Origin: Trichococcus sp. K1Tr
Lineage (GTDB): Bacteria; Bacillota; Bacilli; Lactobacillales; Aerococcaceae
NCBI RefSeq assembly: GCF_028309625.1
Contig: NZ_JAQMHR010000002.1
Location: forward strand, 359,660-423,659
DNA: 64,000 nucleotides
Direction of reading: 5' to 3'
Below, one piece after another: positions 15,834 to 24,098 of the stretch. The notes beneath the pieces are model-generated. The model did not search any database and was not told where the DNA came from. It saw nothing but the letters and a program-made list of their open reading frames with translations. Each line of letters opens with the position of its first letter. Positions within the stretch are counted from its first letter, which is position 1. The position numbers were made by a program, and so were the translations under genes.

Positions 15834-16607
15834 ATGATACAAAAAGCAGAATCTAACACAAGCACAAAAGTTCAATCGATAGATCGGGCCTTATCGATCC
15901 TGGAAACATTGGCGGACTATCCTAGTCTCAGCCTGATGGAGTTGAGCGAAAAAGTCCATCTGCATAAAGCGACGACCCATCGTTTGGTGAACTCCTTGAT
16001 GGAAAACGGCTATATCGACCGCAATCCTGACACCAAGCAATATCGCATTTCCTTGAAGATGTTCCATCTCGGGAACAAACGCGTCCACAACATCGACTTC
16101 TTGAATGTGGCCAAAAGCATGATCCGTCAGTTGTCGGATGATACGAAACAGACCGTGCACTTGGTTGTGGAAGACAATGATGAAGTGCTCTACATCGATA
16201 AGTATGGTGAATCCCGCGGCGTGCGGATGCAATCGAAGATTGGTACGAAAGCGCCGCTTTACTGCACTGCGGTCGGGAAAGCGCTTCTGAGCACCCGCCA
16301 AAACGCCGCCGTCCGTGAATACTGGGACAGTATCGTTCCGGAACAGAAGACCGGACGCACAATCACCACTTATGAAGAACTCGTCAACGAACTGGATGAA
16401 ATCAGAAGAAATGGATACGCCCTCGACGATGAGGAGTTTGAAGAAGGCATCGTCTGCATCGCTGCAGCGTTTTCGAGCGCAAGGGAAGTTGCCGCAGGTG
16501 CGATCAGCATCTCCTTGCCATTGTCTGACATGGTCGATAAAGACTTCTATACAGGAAAAATTTTGGAGTATTCCACAAAAATATCTCATTTTCTCGGTCA
16601 CTTTTGA
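15834..16607 (+). CDS. IclR-family transcriptional regulator (KdgR-like)
   Basis: 257 residues. The N-terminal winged helix spans about residues 13-75 (SIDRALSILETLADYPSLSL, then HLHKATTHRLVNSLMENGYI). The C-terminal IclR effector domain spans about 85-255, with CTAVGKALLS and DEEFEEGIVCIAAA as family hallmarks. In Bacteria and Lactobacillales such proteins (KdgR) sense 2-keto-3-deoxygluconate or its phosphate and repress hexuronate genes. Here it lies between the symporter and the KDPG aldolase operon, and similar operator-like words occur in all three promoters. Start ATG 15834 with AAAGGA about 10 nt upstream. A strong terminator follows, so it is monocistronic. Confidence 0.88.
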   Translation: MIQKAESNTSTKVQSIDRALSILETLADYPSLSLMELSEKVHLHKATTHRLVNSLMENGYIDRNPDTKQYRISLKMFHLGNKRVHNIDFLNVAKSMIRQLSDDTKQTVHLVVEDNDEVLYIDKYGESRGVRMQSKIGTKAPLYCTAVGKALLSTRQNAAVREYWDSIVPEQKTGRTITTYEELVNELDEIRRNGYALDDEEFEEGIVCIAAAFSSAREVAAGAISISLPLSDMVDKDFYTGKILEYSTKISHFLGHF

Positions 16608-16641
16608 TCCTTTCCGATCTTAGGCCGATATAGCTGCAACT

Positions 16642-16684
16642 CCCCACAAACGCATGATAGATGCGTTTGTGGGGAATTTTTTTT
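16642..16684 (+). terminator. Terminator of the IclR regulator gene
   Basis: 14-bp perfect stem CCCCACAAACGCAT / ATGCGTTTGTGGGG, then AA and a long T-run. Confidence 0.92.
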
Positions 16685-16774
16685 GCAGGTTTCCTTTTTT
16701 TGGGGGCCATTCAGGGGTATGCCACAAAATTTTCACAATTGACCATTCATTTTTATATTTCTGATGGAATTTCG

Positions 16775-16803
16775 TTGACATAAAAGATGGTAAATTCTAT
16801 AAT
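16775..16803 (+). promoter_or_regulatory. Consensus promoter of the hexuronate operon
   Basis: TTGACA (16775-16780), exactly 17 bp, TATAAT (16798-16803): a perfect sigma-A promoter, hence likely held down by repression. An inverted repeat GAACTC-N13-GAGTTC (16804-16827) containing the palindrome AACTCGAGTT follows directly. Confidence 0.85.
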
Positions 16804-16828
16804 GAACTCGAGTTATGATACTGAGTTC

Positions 16829-16841
16829 CACAATGCGAAAC
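16829..16841. promoter_or_regulatory. Candidate operator C (aldolase operon)
   Basis: CACAATGCGAAAC matches CACAATATGAAAC of operator B at 11 of 13 positions and lies in the same place, between -10 and start codon. Confidence 0.4.
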
Positions 16842-16860
16842 CATGAATGGAGGATGACAA

Positions 16861-17508
16861 ATGAGCGTCAAGAGAGATACCCTGGCTCAATTACAAGAGA
16901 ATTACCTGTTTGCAGTAGTGCGCGGAGCTTCCGAAGAGGCAGGTTATGAGATTTCCAAAGCAGCTTATCAAGGAGGCATCAAGAACATCGAGGTGACATT
17001 TTCGACACCGGGTGCTGAAAATGTTATGCGTAAACTGTCTGATGAATTCGCAGGTACGGATATGGTCGTAGGTGCAGGTACGGTATTGGATGAAGTCGCT
17101 GCGAGAATTTCGATCATGAACGGAGCGAAATTTATCGTAAGCCCTTCCTTTAATGAAAAGATTTCAAGAATGTGCAACCTATACACTGTTCCATACTTGC
17201 CTGGATGCGGTTCTGTTACAGAAATTCAAATGGCTTTGGAAACTGGCTGCGAAGTAGTCAAGCTTTTCCCGGGTGGTTTGTTGGGTCCTGGATTCATCAA
17301 AGACGTTCATGGTCCTATTCCTTGGGTAGACGTAATGCCATCAGGTGGCGTAAGCATTGAGAACATGGATAAATGGATCGCAAACGGAGCTTGGTCGGTC
17401 GGTGTCGGCAGTGCCTTGACACGTAACCTTAAAGAAGGCGGCTACGCCAGTGTAGCGGCTGCAGCTAAAGAATTTGCCGATCGATTGGCAGAAATCAAAG
17501 TGCAATAA
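16861..17508 (+). CDS. kdgA: KDPG (2-dehydro-3-deoxy-phosphogluconate) aldolase
   Basis: Cleaves 2-keto-3-deoxy-6-phosphogluconate to pyruvate and glyceraldehyde 3-phosphate. 215 residues, usual size. The Schiff-base lysine is K134 in GCEVVKLFPGG. The catalytic glutamate lies in NIEVTFSTPG near residue 44, and the phosphate site in MPSGGVSIEN. First gene of the hexuronate operon, 42 bp before uxaC. Start at ATG 16861 with GGAGG upstream. The gene symbols eda and kdgA are both used for this enzyme. Confidence 0.94.
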   Translation: MSVKRDTLAQLQENYLFAVVRGASEEAGYEISKAAYQGGIKNIEVTFSTPGAENVMRKLSDEFAGTDMVVGAGTVLDEVAARISIMNGAKFIVSPSFNEKISRMCNLYTVPYLPGCGSVTEIQMALETGCEVVKLFPGGLLGPGFIKDVHGPIPWVDVMPSGGVSIENMDKWIANGAWSVGVGSALTRNLKEGGYASVAAAAKEFADRLAEIKVQ

Positions 17509-17550
17509 TCAATAATATTCAAAATAAAGCTCGGAAGGGGATTTCTTCAC

Positions 17551-18966
17551 ATGTCATTTATTCATGACGACTTTATGTTACAGTCCGAAACGGCCAAAAA
17601 ACTTTACCACGAATATGCGGAAAATATGCCCATCTTCGATTACCACTGCCATTTGGTACCACAACAGATTGCTGAAGACTATGAGTTCGAAAACATCACG
17701 GAATTATGGTTGGGCGGAGATCATTACAAATGGCGCGCGATGCGTGCGATGGGAGTTCCGGAAGAAAAAATCACCGGCAATGCTTCTCCTGAAGAAAAAT
17801 TTGAAGCTTGGGCCTACACTGCTGAAAATGCAGTAGGGAATCCGTTGTTCCACTGGACAGCCTTGGAATTGAAAAAGTATTTCCATATAGAAGAAACACT
17901 TACCAGTGCCAACTGGAAGGAAATCTATGCGGAATGCAACCGCGTGTTGAAAGAAGAAAAACTGACAGCGCGTACGTTGATCAAAAATTCCAACGTCACC
18001 TTCATTTGCACGACAGACAACCCAACGGATACGTTGGAATGGCACAAAGCAATCGCTGAAGACGAGACATTTGATGTGGCAGTCGTTCCTGGTTTCCGTC
18101 CGGATGAAGCTTTCGCTATCCAAGACGCAGCCAAGTTTGCTGGGTTCATCGGAAAAATGCAAGAGGCGACCGGCAAAGAAATGGCGACATTCGCTGAGTT
18201 GTTGGACGGCATGGAAGAGCGGATCCAATATTTTGCGGATCATGGTTCGAACGTTTCCGACCACGGTTTATCCCAAATCTACTATGCTGAAGCTACGGAT
18301 GAAGAGATTGAAGCCATCTATGCCAAAGCGATTGCAGGGGACAGCATTTCGGAAGCGGAATACGCAAAATACCAAACACGATTGTTGGTGGAACTGGGCA
18401 AAATCTATGCTGCCAAAGACTTTGTGATGCAATTGCACTTCGGCGCCATCCGCAACAACAATAAGCGCATGTTTGCTGCATTAGGAGCGGATGCCGGTTT
18501 CGATTCCATCCAGGATCAACCGAACGTATCCTATGCTTTGAACAATCTCCTTGGTGCAATGGACCTGACGAATGAACTGCCTAAATTCATCGCCTATAAC
18601 CTTGATCCTACTTATTTCGATCTGGTGGGAACGGCAATCACGAACTTCCAAGTGAACGATAAAGGCATCAAGAGCAAAGTCCAGATGGGATCCGGTTGGT
18701 GGTTCAACGATACGAAGTACGGCATGCTGAAACAATTGAAATCATTATCCGAAGCAGGCTTACTGATGAATTTTGTAGGTATGCTGACAGATTCAAGAAG
18801 TTTCATCTCCTATACGCGTCATGAGTATTTCCGCCGCATCCTTTGCGATTTCATCGGCGATCTTGTGGAACGTGGAGAAATCCCGAATGATGCCAAGTTA
18901 TTGGAAAAGCTGATCACGAACATCAGCTACAACAACGCTGTAGAATACTTTGATTTTAAAAAATAA
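17551..18966 (+). CDS. uxaC: Glucuronate (uronate) isomerase
   Basis: Isomerises D-glucuronate to D-fructuronate (and galacturonate to tagaturonate). 471 residues, full family length. The metal-binding DYHCHL is near residue 31, with LWLGGDHYKWRAMRAMGV, FICTTDNPTD, MQLHFGAIRNNN and GSGWWFNDTKYGM, all typical of the amidohydrolase-fold UxaC family. Good ribosome site GGAAGGGG, 42 bp after kdgA. Its stop lies 34 bp before the uxuA start. No tagaturonate reductase or altronate dehydratase is present, so the route here is for glucuronate, not galacturonate. Confidence 0.95.
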   Translation: MSFIHDDFMLQSETAKKLYHEYAENMPIFDYHCHLVPQQIAEDYEFENITELWLGGDHYKWRAMRAMGVPEEKITGNASPEEKFEAWAYTAENAVGNPLFHWTALELKKYFHIEETLTSANWKEIYAECNRVLKEEKLTARTLIKNSNVTFICTTDNPTDTLEWHKAIAEDETFDVAVVPGFRPDEAFAIQDAAKFAGFIGKMQEATGKEMATFAELLDGMEERIQYFADHGSNVSDHGLSQIYYAEATDEEIEAIYAKAIAGDSISEAEYAKYQTRLLVELGKIYAAKDFVMQLHFGAIRNNNKRMFAALGADAGFDSIQDQPNVSYALNNLLGAMDLTNELPKFIAYNLDPTYFDLVGTAITNFQVNDKGIKSKVQMGSGWWFNDTKYGMLKQLKSLSEAGLLMNFVGMLTDSRSFISYTRHEYFRRILCDFIGDLVERGEIPNDAKLLEKLITNISYNNAVEYFDFKK

Positions 18967-19000
18967 AAAATATAAAAAAAGAAGAGGAAGTGTTTTTGAA

Positions 19001-20056
19001 ATGGAAATGTCATTCAGATGGTACGGTCACGAGGACCCTGTTACTTTGAAAAATATCCGTCAAATTCCTGGTATGAAAGGAATCGTTACTGCAGTTTACG
19101 ATATCCCGGTTGGTCAATCTTGGCCATTGGAAAGAATCGAAAAATTAAAAGCAGACGTAGAAGCAGAAGGTATGTACATCTCAGTTATTGAATCTGTTCC
19201 GGTTCACGAATCCATCAAATTGGGTCGTCCAGACCGTGATCAATACATCAGTGCATACAAAGAAACCTTACGTAACCTAGGCAAAGCAGGAATTCCTGTT
19301 GTATGTTACAACTTTATGCCAATCTTTGACTGGACTCGTTCCAACTTGGCATACGAATTACCGGATGGTTCAAATGCGTTGATCTTCGATGAAGAAGAAG
19401 TAAATAAAATGGACCCACGTACGCTTTCTCTTCCAGGTTGGGACGAAAGCTACACTTCTGAAGAATTGAACGCTTTAATGGATGAATACAAAGAAGTTGA
19501 TGAAGAAAAATTATGGGAAAACCTTGAATACTTCATCAAAGCGATCATGCCTACAGCTGAGGCAGCCGGCGTGAAAATGGCTATTCACCCTGATGATCCT
19601 CCATACAGCATCTTCGGATTGCCGCGTATCATCACTGGCGGAGAAGCATTGAACCGTTTCATCAAATTGTACGACAGCGAATATAACGGCGTTACCCTAT
19701 GCGTAGGTTCATTCGCTTCAGATCCTAAAAACGATGCAGTGGCTATCTTGAAAGATATGCTTGCTAAAAAACGTGTGAACTTCGTACATGCACGTAACGT
19801 GAAATTGGTCGGCGGACGTTCATTCCAAGAATCTGCTCACTTGTCAGAAATGGGATCCATTGATATGTATGAAGTAGTAAAAGCATGTGTTGAAGGCGGC
19901 TTTGAAGGTGCAATCCGTCCAGACCATGGCCGTATGATCTGGGGAGAAACTGGTAAACCAGGTTATGGTTTGTATGACCGTGCGCTAGGTGCAACTTACC
20001 TGAATGGTCTGGAAGAAGCAGTGAAGAAAAACTTGAAAGCTCAAAAACAACAATAA
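19001..20056 (+). CDS. uxuA: Mannonate dehydratase
   Basis: Dehydrates D-mannonate to 2-keto-3-deoxygluconate. 351 residues. Family motifs: MSFRWYGHEDPVTLKNIRQI at the N-terminus, metal-site segments AIHPDDPPYSIFG (around residue 197), VNFVHARNVK (around 262) and IRPDHGRMIWGE (around 306). Start taken at ATG 19001, after AGAGGAAG with about 10-nt spacing; the longer open frame from 18950 overlaps the uxaC stop and is not conserved. Codon use is strongly biased to preferred codons, suggesting high expression when induced. Confidence 0.94.
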   Translation: MEMSFRWYGHEDPVTLKNIRQIPGMKGIVTAVYDIPVGQSWPLERIEKLKADVEAEGMYISVIESVPVHESIKLGRPDRDQYISAYKETLRNLGKAGIPVVCYNFMPIFDWTRSNLAYELPDGSNALIFDEEEVNKMDPRTLSLPGWDESYTSEELNALMDEYKEVDEEKLWENLEYFIKAIMPTAEAAGVKMAIHPDDPPYSIFGLPRIITGGEALNRFIKLYDSEYNGVTLCVGSFASDPKNDAVAILKDMLAKKRVNFVHARNVKLVGGRSFQESAHLSEMGSIDMYEVVKACVEGGFEGAIRPDHGRMIWGETGKPGYGLYDRALGATYLNGLEEAVKKNLKAQKQQ

Positions 20057-20074
20057 GAAAGAAGGAAAATCACC

Positions 20075-20920
20075 ATGACAAGCCCATTCGTACATGATTT
20101 TACCGATAAAGTAGTAGTAGTAACAGGTGCAGGCGGCGTTTTATGCTCTTATTTCGCGAAAGAATTCGCTAGAGCAGGCGCAAAAGTAGCCCTTTTGGAC
20201 TTAAACTTGGACAACGCACAAGCATACGCTGACGAAATCGTAGCTGAAGGCGGCATCGCGAAAGCATTCAAAGCCAACGTATTGGAATTGCCAAGTCTGC
20301 AAGCAGCTAAAGAAGCTGTCGTAGCCGAATTAGGCGAAGTGGATATCTTAGTCAACGGAGCAGGCGGCAACAACCCGCGCGCAACGACTGACAACGAGTA
20401 CCATGAAACTGATCTGCCTGAAGGAACAAAAACGTTCTTCGACTTGGAACAAAGCGGCATCGAATTCGTCTTCAACTTGAACTTCTTGGGTACAGTATTG
20501 CCTACACAAGTTTTTGCTAAAGATATGGTTGGCCGTCCAGGCGCTAACATCATCAACATCTCAAGCATGAACGGTTTCACACCATTGACTAAAATCGTTG
20601 CTTACTCAGGCGCAAAAGCTGCTATCTCCAACTTGACTGAATGGTTGGCTGTACACTTCTCGCACGTAGGTATCCGTGTCAATGCAATCGCTCCTGGTTT
20701 CTTGGTTTCAAAACAAAACCAAGCGCTATTGTTCAATGAAGATGGCACACCGACTCCTCGTACAGGCAAAATCCTGAACGGCACACCAATGGGCCGTTTC
20801 GGCGAACCGCATGAATTGATCGGCGGCTTGCTGTTCTTGGCAGACGAAAAAGCTGCAAGCTTTGTGAACGGCGTCGTATTGCCGATCGATGGCGGCTTCA
20901 ACGCGTATTCAGGCGTATAA
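20075..20920 (+). CDS. uxuB: D-mannonate oxidoreductase, SDR type (fructuronate reductase)
   Basis: 281-residue short-chain dehydrogenase/reductase. Cofactor loop TGAGGVLCSYFA near residue 18, NGAGGNNPRAT in the NAG position, catalytic serine in ISSMNGFT and YSGAK (Tyr-x3-Lys) near residue 187. By context it reduces D-fructuronate to D-mannonate between UxaC and UxuA. This is the SDR form common in Gram-positives, unrelated to the long-chain E. coli UxuB. 18 bp after uxuA with AAGAAAGGA upstream of the ATG. Confidence 0.87.
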   Translation: MTSPFVHDFTDKVVVVTGAGGVLCSYFAKEFARAGAKVALLDLNLDNAQAYADEIVAEGGIAKAFKANVLELPSLQAAKEAVVAELGEVDILVNGAGGNNPRATTDNEYHETDLPEGTKTFFDLEQSGIEFVFNLNFLGTVLPTQVFAKDMVGRPGANIINISSMNGFTPLTKIVAYSGAKAAISNLTEWLAVHFSHVGIRVNAIAPGFLVSKQNQALLFNEDGTPTPRTGKILNGTPMGRFGEPHELIGGLLFLADEKAASFVNGVVLPIDGGFNAYSGV

Positions 20921-20940
20921 TTTTAGGTAATTGAATAGGG

Positions 20941-20988
20941 CAGATAGAACGAAATGTGTTGCACAGTTCTTCTCTATCTGTCTTTTTT
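20941..20988 (+). terminator. Intra-operon terminator-like hairpin between uxuB and the HAD gene
   Basis: CAGATAGA (20941-20948) pairs with TCTATCTG (20973-20980), followed by TCTTTTTTT. It probably lowers transcription of the HAD and GH3 genes relative to the pathway genes. Confidence 0.65.
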
Positions 20989-21019
20989 TCACGTTGATAT
21001 CAAGTTAGGAGAGAAAAAT

Positions 21020-21868
21020 ATGTTTACACACCCAACACAATTTACGAAACAAAAAAAATTCTTAGTATGCGTCGACTCCGACGGTTGCGCGATGGATACG
21101 ATGAACGTGAAGCATGAACGTTTCTTCGGTCCTTTGGCAGCTGACGAGTATGGCATCAAAGATCGCGAAACTTTCTTGGCTGACTGGAACCGCATCAACC
21201 TGTTCTCAAGCACCCGCGGCATCAATCGCTTTAAAGCATTGGTCTTGACATTGATCGAAGCGCAGGAAAAAGGCGAAGACATCGGTGATATTTCGGCACT
21301 GACCGATTGGGCAAACAATGCCCCATCGTTATCGAATGCTTCTCTGGAAGCGGAGATCGCAAAAGCATCTTCCGAAGATCTGGAAAAAGCTTTGGTATGG
21401 AGCAAGAAAGTCAATGAAGGAATCGAAACGGAATTGGCTGGCGAAGACAAACCATTCCCAGGCGTTCTGGAAGGACTGACAAAAATCCATGGCCTGACGG
21501 ATGTCGCAATCGTGAGCTCAGCCAACAGCGAGGCTTTGAACAGCGAATGGAACAGACACAATCTGATGCCGCAAGTTGACGTAGTCTATGGACAAGAAGT
21601 CGGCAGCAAAGCGGATGCGATCGCTGATCTGTTGACGAAAGGTTATGCAGCGGACGAAATTTTAATGGTCGGCGACGCACCTGGCGATGAACAAGCGGCA
21701 ACGGTAAATGGCGTATTCTATTATCCGATTCTTTTCGGAAAAGAAGAATTCTCATGGGAACGCCTAAGCAACGAAGCGATCGAGAAATTCCTGAACAAAG
21801 AGTATGCAGGAGCTTATCAAGAAAAAGTGCTTGGGGAATTCCATGCTTTATTGGCTCAATTCGATTAA
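21020..21868 (+). CDS. HAD-superfamily hydrolase
   Basis: 282 residues. HAD motif I is CVDSDGCAMDT near residue 16 (DxD), motif II is IVSSANS near 166, and motif IV is LMVGDAPGDEQAA near 222. The helical cap between about 25 and 140 makes it a subfamily I member. Likely a sugar-phosphate phosphatase, acting in the cytoplasm. Its place in a hexuronate operon that lacks a KDG kinase gene is notable. Possible roles are relief of a phosphorylated dead-end sugar or repair. Start at ATG 21020 with AGGAGA upstream. Substrate unknown. Confidence 0.8.
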   Translation: MFTHPTQFTKQKKFLVCVDSDGCAMDTMNVKHERFFGPLAADEYGIKDRETFLADWNRINLFSSTRGINRFKALVLTLIEAQEKGEDIGDISALTDWANNAPSLSNASLEAEIAKASSEDLEKALVWSKKVNEGIETELAGEDKPFPGVLEGLTKIHGLTDVAIVSSANSEALNSEWNRHNLMPQVDVVYGQEVGSKADAIADLLTKGYAADEILMVGDAPGDEQAATVNGVFYYPILFGKEEFSWERLSNEAIEKFLNKEYAGAYQEKVLGEFHALLAQFD

Positions 21869-21922
21869 TCTACATTCCAAGATTTGCAAGTTAGAAACAT
21901 TACATTATCAGGAGGAAAAAAA

Positions 21923-23665
21923 GTGCCAAAATTAGTTGATTTGAAAGCAAAACCATATAATCTGAACGACAAACAGGTCGAATGGGTAAATGACATGATC
22001 GCTGGTATGACAGATGAGGAAAAAGTAGGACAATTGTTCACCAACCTTTTCTTCTTCGGAGATGATGCCTTCTCAGGGAACGATTTCACCAACAAAGAAA
22101 TCATCGAAAAATTCCACATCGGTGGCGCACGTTACCACGGCAATTCGAAAGAAGATATCCAAGATCTATTGAACGACCTGCAATCAATGTCCAAAATTCC
22201 TTTGTTGGTTGCAGCGAACTGCGACTCCGGCGGAAATGGTGCATGCAGCGAGGGTACTTACATCGCTTCCGGTGCCCAGGCTGAGGCTGCAGGCGACCCG
22301 CTGGTTTCTTACCATGCCGGATTGGTTTCCGCGCGTGAAGAAAAAGCTTTAGGCGTCAACGTCAACTTCGATCCATGTGTGGACATCCTTTACAATTGGA
22401 GAAACACAATCGTCAACACGCGTGCTTACGGTACCGATGCAGAAACAGTCATCAAATACACAAATGCTTATTTGGATGGGTTGACTGCTGAAAACGGCGA
22501 AAACATGGAAGATGGCGTAATCCAATGCATCAAGCACTTCCCTGGAGATGGAACCGAAGAACGCGACCAACACTTGGTTTTGGGAGTGAATGAATTAAGT
22601 CCCGAAGAGTGGCGCGCTTCCTTTGGTAAAGTTTACCAAAATCATATCGACCGTGGTGTTGAAATGATCATGGCCGGCCATATTGCAGTTCCTGCTTTGC
22701 AAAAAGAATTGAATCCTGCTTTGGAAGACAAAGATATCATGCCTGCAACATTGGCTGAAGAATTGATCCAAGATGAATTGAAGACTGAATTAGGCTTCAA
22801 CGGCTTGGTCATCACGGATGCAACGCACATGTTGGGTATGACGTCCGCTATGCGTCGCGAAGATTACGTTCCAAAATCGATTGCTGCTGGCTGCGATATG
22901 TTTTTATTCTTCAATAACATCGCAGAAGACTTTGGTTTCATGCTGAAAGGCTACCAAAACGGCGTCATCACGGAAGAGCGTTTGACTGATGCTTTGCGTC
23001 GTATCTTGGGCTTGAAAGCTAAATTGCACTTGCCTGAAAAACAAGCAAACGGGACATTGTTGCGCACGCGCGAAGACTTGAACATCATCGGCTGTGAAGA
23101 ACATCTGCAATGGAGAGCGGAAGCGGCTGATAAAGGGATTTCTTTGATCAAAGATACCCAAAACAACTTACCGATCAATCCAGTAGACCACAAACGTATT
23201 CGTTTATACATGTTGGAAGGCGAAAAAGGTGGCATCACGGACAACGGTTCAAAAGCACAACAATTTTTCGTGGATGAATTGACGAATCGCGGCTACGAAG
23301 TGACTGTAAATGAACGCGGCTCCCGCGTTAAGGGCGCAACTTTGAAATACCGTGATGAAGTAGACTTCGCTTTGGAAGTTGCTGATGTCGCTGGATATGG
23401 CGCTCAAAACAACTACCGTATCCAATGGAGCACTGCCATGGCAAATGAAGTTCCTTGGTTTGTATGGGAAGTTCCGCATGCGTTCGTATCATTGAATTTC
23501 ACGACACATCTGCATGATGCGACAATGGTGAAAACATTCATCAATGCTTACCACAACAACAAAGAAACAATCAAACAAGTCATCGACAAACTGGAAGGCA
23601 AATCCGAATTCAAAGGCGGTCACAACGACCTAGTTTGGACCGACAAATGGCAAGCCAAATTATAA
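21923..23665 (+). CDS. Glycoside hydrolase family 3 protein
   Basis: 580 residues without signal peptide, so cytoplasmic. The GH3 N-terminal TIM barrel occupies about residues 15-370. Landmarks are EEKVGQLF, the conserved IQCIKHFPGDGTEERDQH near 205 (usual form KHFPGHGxTxxDSH) and the nucleophile aspartate in LVITDATHMLGM near 300. About 200 C-terminal residues follow. The aspartate in PGDG where NagZ-type enzymes carry PGHG suggests a different acid/base arrangement. Start at GTG 21923, with AGGAGG 7 nt upstream. Located in a glucuronate operon, it may release glucuronate or a related sugar from imported glycosides; this is an inference. Confidence 0.85.
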   Translation: MPKLVDLKAKPYNLNDKQVEWVNDMIAGMTDEEKVGQLFTNLFFFGDDAFSGNDFTNKEIIEKFHIGGARYHGNSKEDIQDLLNDLQSMSKIPLLVAANCDSGGNGACSEGTYIASGAQAEAAGDPLVSYHAGLVSAREEKALGVNVNFDPCVDILYNWRNTIVNTRAYGTDAETVIKYTNAYLDGLTAENGENMEDGVIQCIKHFPGDGTEERDQHLVLGVNELSPEEWRASFGKVYQNHIDRGVEMIMAGHIAVPALQKELNPALEDKDIMPATLAEELIQDELKTELGFNGLVITDATHMLGMTSAMRREDYVPKSIAAGCDMFLFFNNIAEDFGFMLKGYQNGVITEERLTDALRRILGLKAKLHLPEKQANGTLLRTREDLNIIGCEEHLQWRAEAADKGISLIKDTQNNLPINPVDHKRIRLYMLEGEKGGITDNGSKAQQFFVDELTNRGYEVTVNERGSRVKGATLKYRDEVDFALEVADVAGYGAQNNYRIQWSTAMANEVPWFVWEVPHAFVSLNFTTHLHDATMVKTFINAYHNNKETIKQVIDKLEGKSEFKGGHNDLVWTDKWQAKL

Positions 23666-23675
23666 AAGGATACGA

Positions 23676-23840
23676 TGAATCCCGGGTAGAAACCGAGCAC
23701 TAAGAGGACAAACACAAAGCGGACGCTTTTTGTCTGTGTGTGGTTGTCAGCTTAGGCACAGGTTTCTGGGATTCAGAGTTCAACTAAAAAGTGTGTGATG
23801 AATCCTGAGCTCAGCGTTAGGCGGAGAACTCTAGGATTCA
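23676..23840 (+). ncRNA. Two related extended hairpins in the GH3 3' region
   Basis: Hairpin 1 (23676-23775) has outer arms TGAATCCC..AGAAACC and GGTTTCTGGGATTCA with a 4-nt bulge. It continues inward through CTAAG/CTTAG, GACAA/TTGTC, ACACA/TGTGT and AAGC/GCTT. Hairpin 2 (23799-23840) has TGAATCCT..GAG paired with CTC..AGGATTCA. Both share GATGAATCC / GGATTCAGA arms. A 10-bp direct repeat AGGATACGAT lies at 23668 and 23853. Could be a 3' UTR structure, a small RNA, or a remnant mobile repeat. No ORF with a ribosome site is seen here. Confidence 0.5.
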
Positions 23841-23955
23841 GAACCGTTCTACAGGATACGATTAGTTGCATTCAGCGCTTGAGTTCCTGGAGGGTGTACA
23901 TCCAACTAATGTACCATTTTGTTCACAAATCACCCAAAACACTGTTGTACCAAGT

Positions 23956-23991
23956 AAAGTCGAGAAGTATTTTTCTCGACTTTGTTTTTTT
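23956..23991 (+). terminator. Terminator of the hexuronate/GH3 operon
   Basis: 11-bp perfect stem AAAGTCGAGAA / TTCTCGACTTT followed by GTTTTTTT. It lies 290 bp after the GH3 stop, so the structured region before it is transcribed. Confidence 0.9.
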
Positions 23992-24047
23992 GAACAACAA
24001 AAAGCACTCTTGGTCAATTATTTGAAAAATGTAAGCATTTCAGGACA

Positions 24048-24076
24048 TTGAATTGTAACCGCTGTTATTCTATACT
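24048..24076 (+). promoter_or_regulatory. Promoter of the AraC-oxidoreductase operon
   Basis: TTGAAT (24048-24053), 17-bp spacer, TATACT (24071-24076). Confidence 0.65.
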
Positions 24077-24098
24077 TTGAAGTGTCAAAGAGAGGGAG

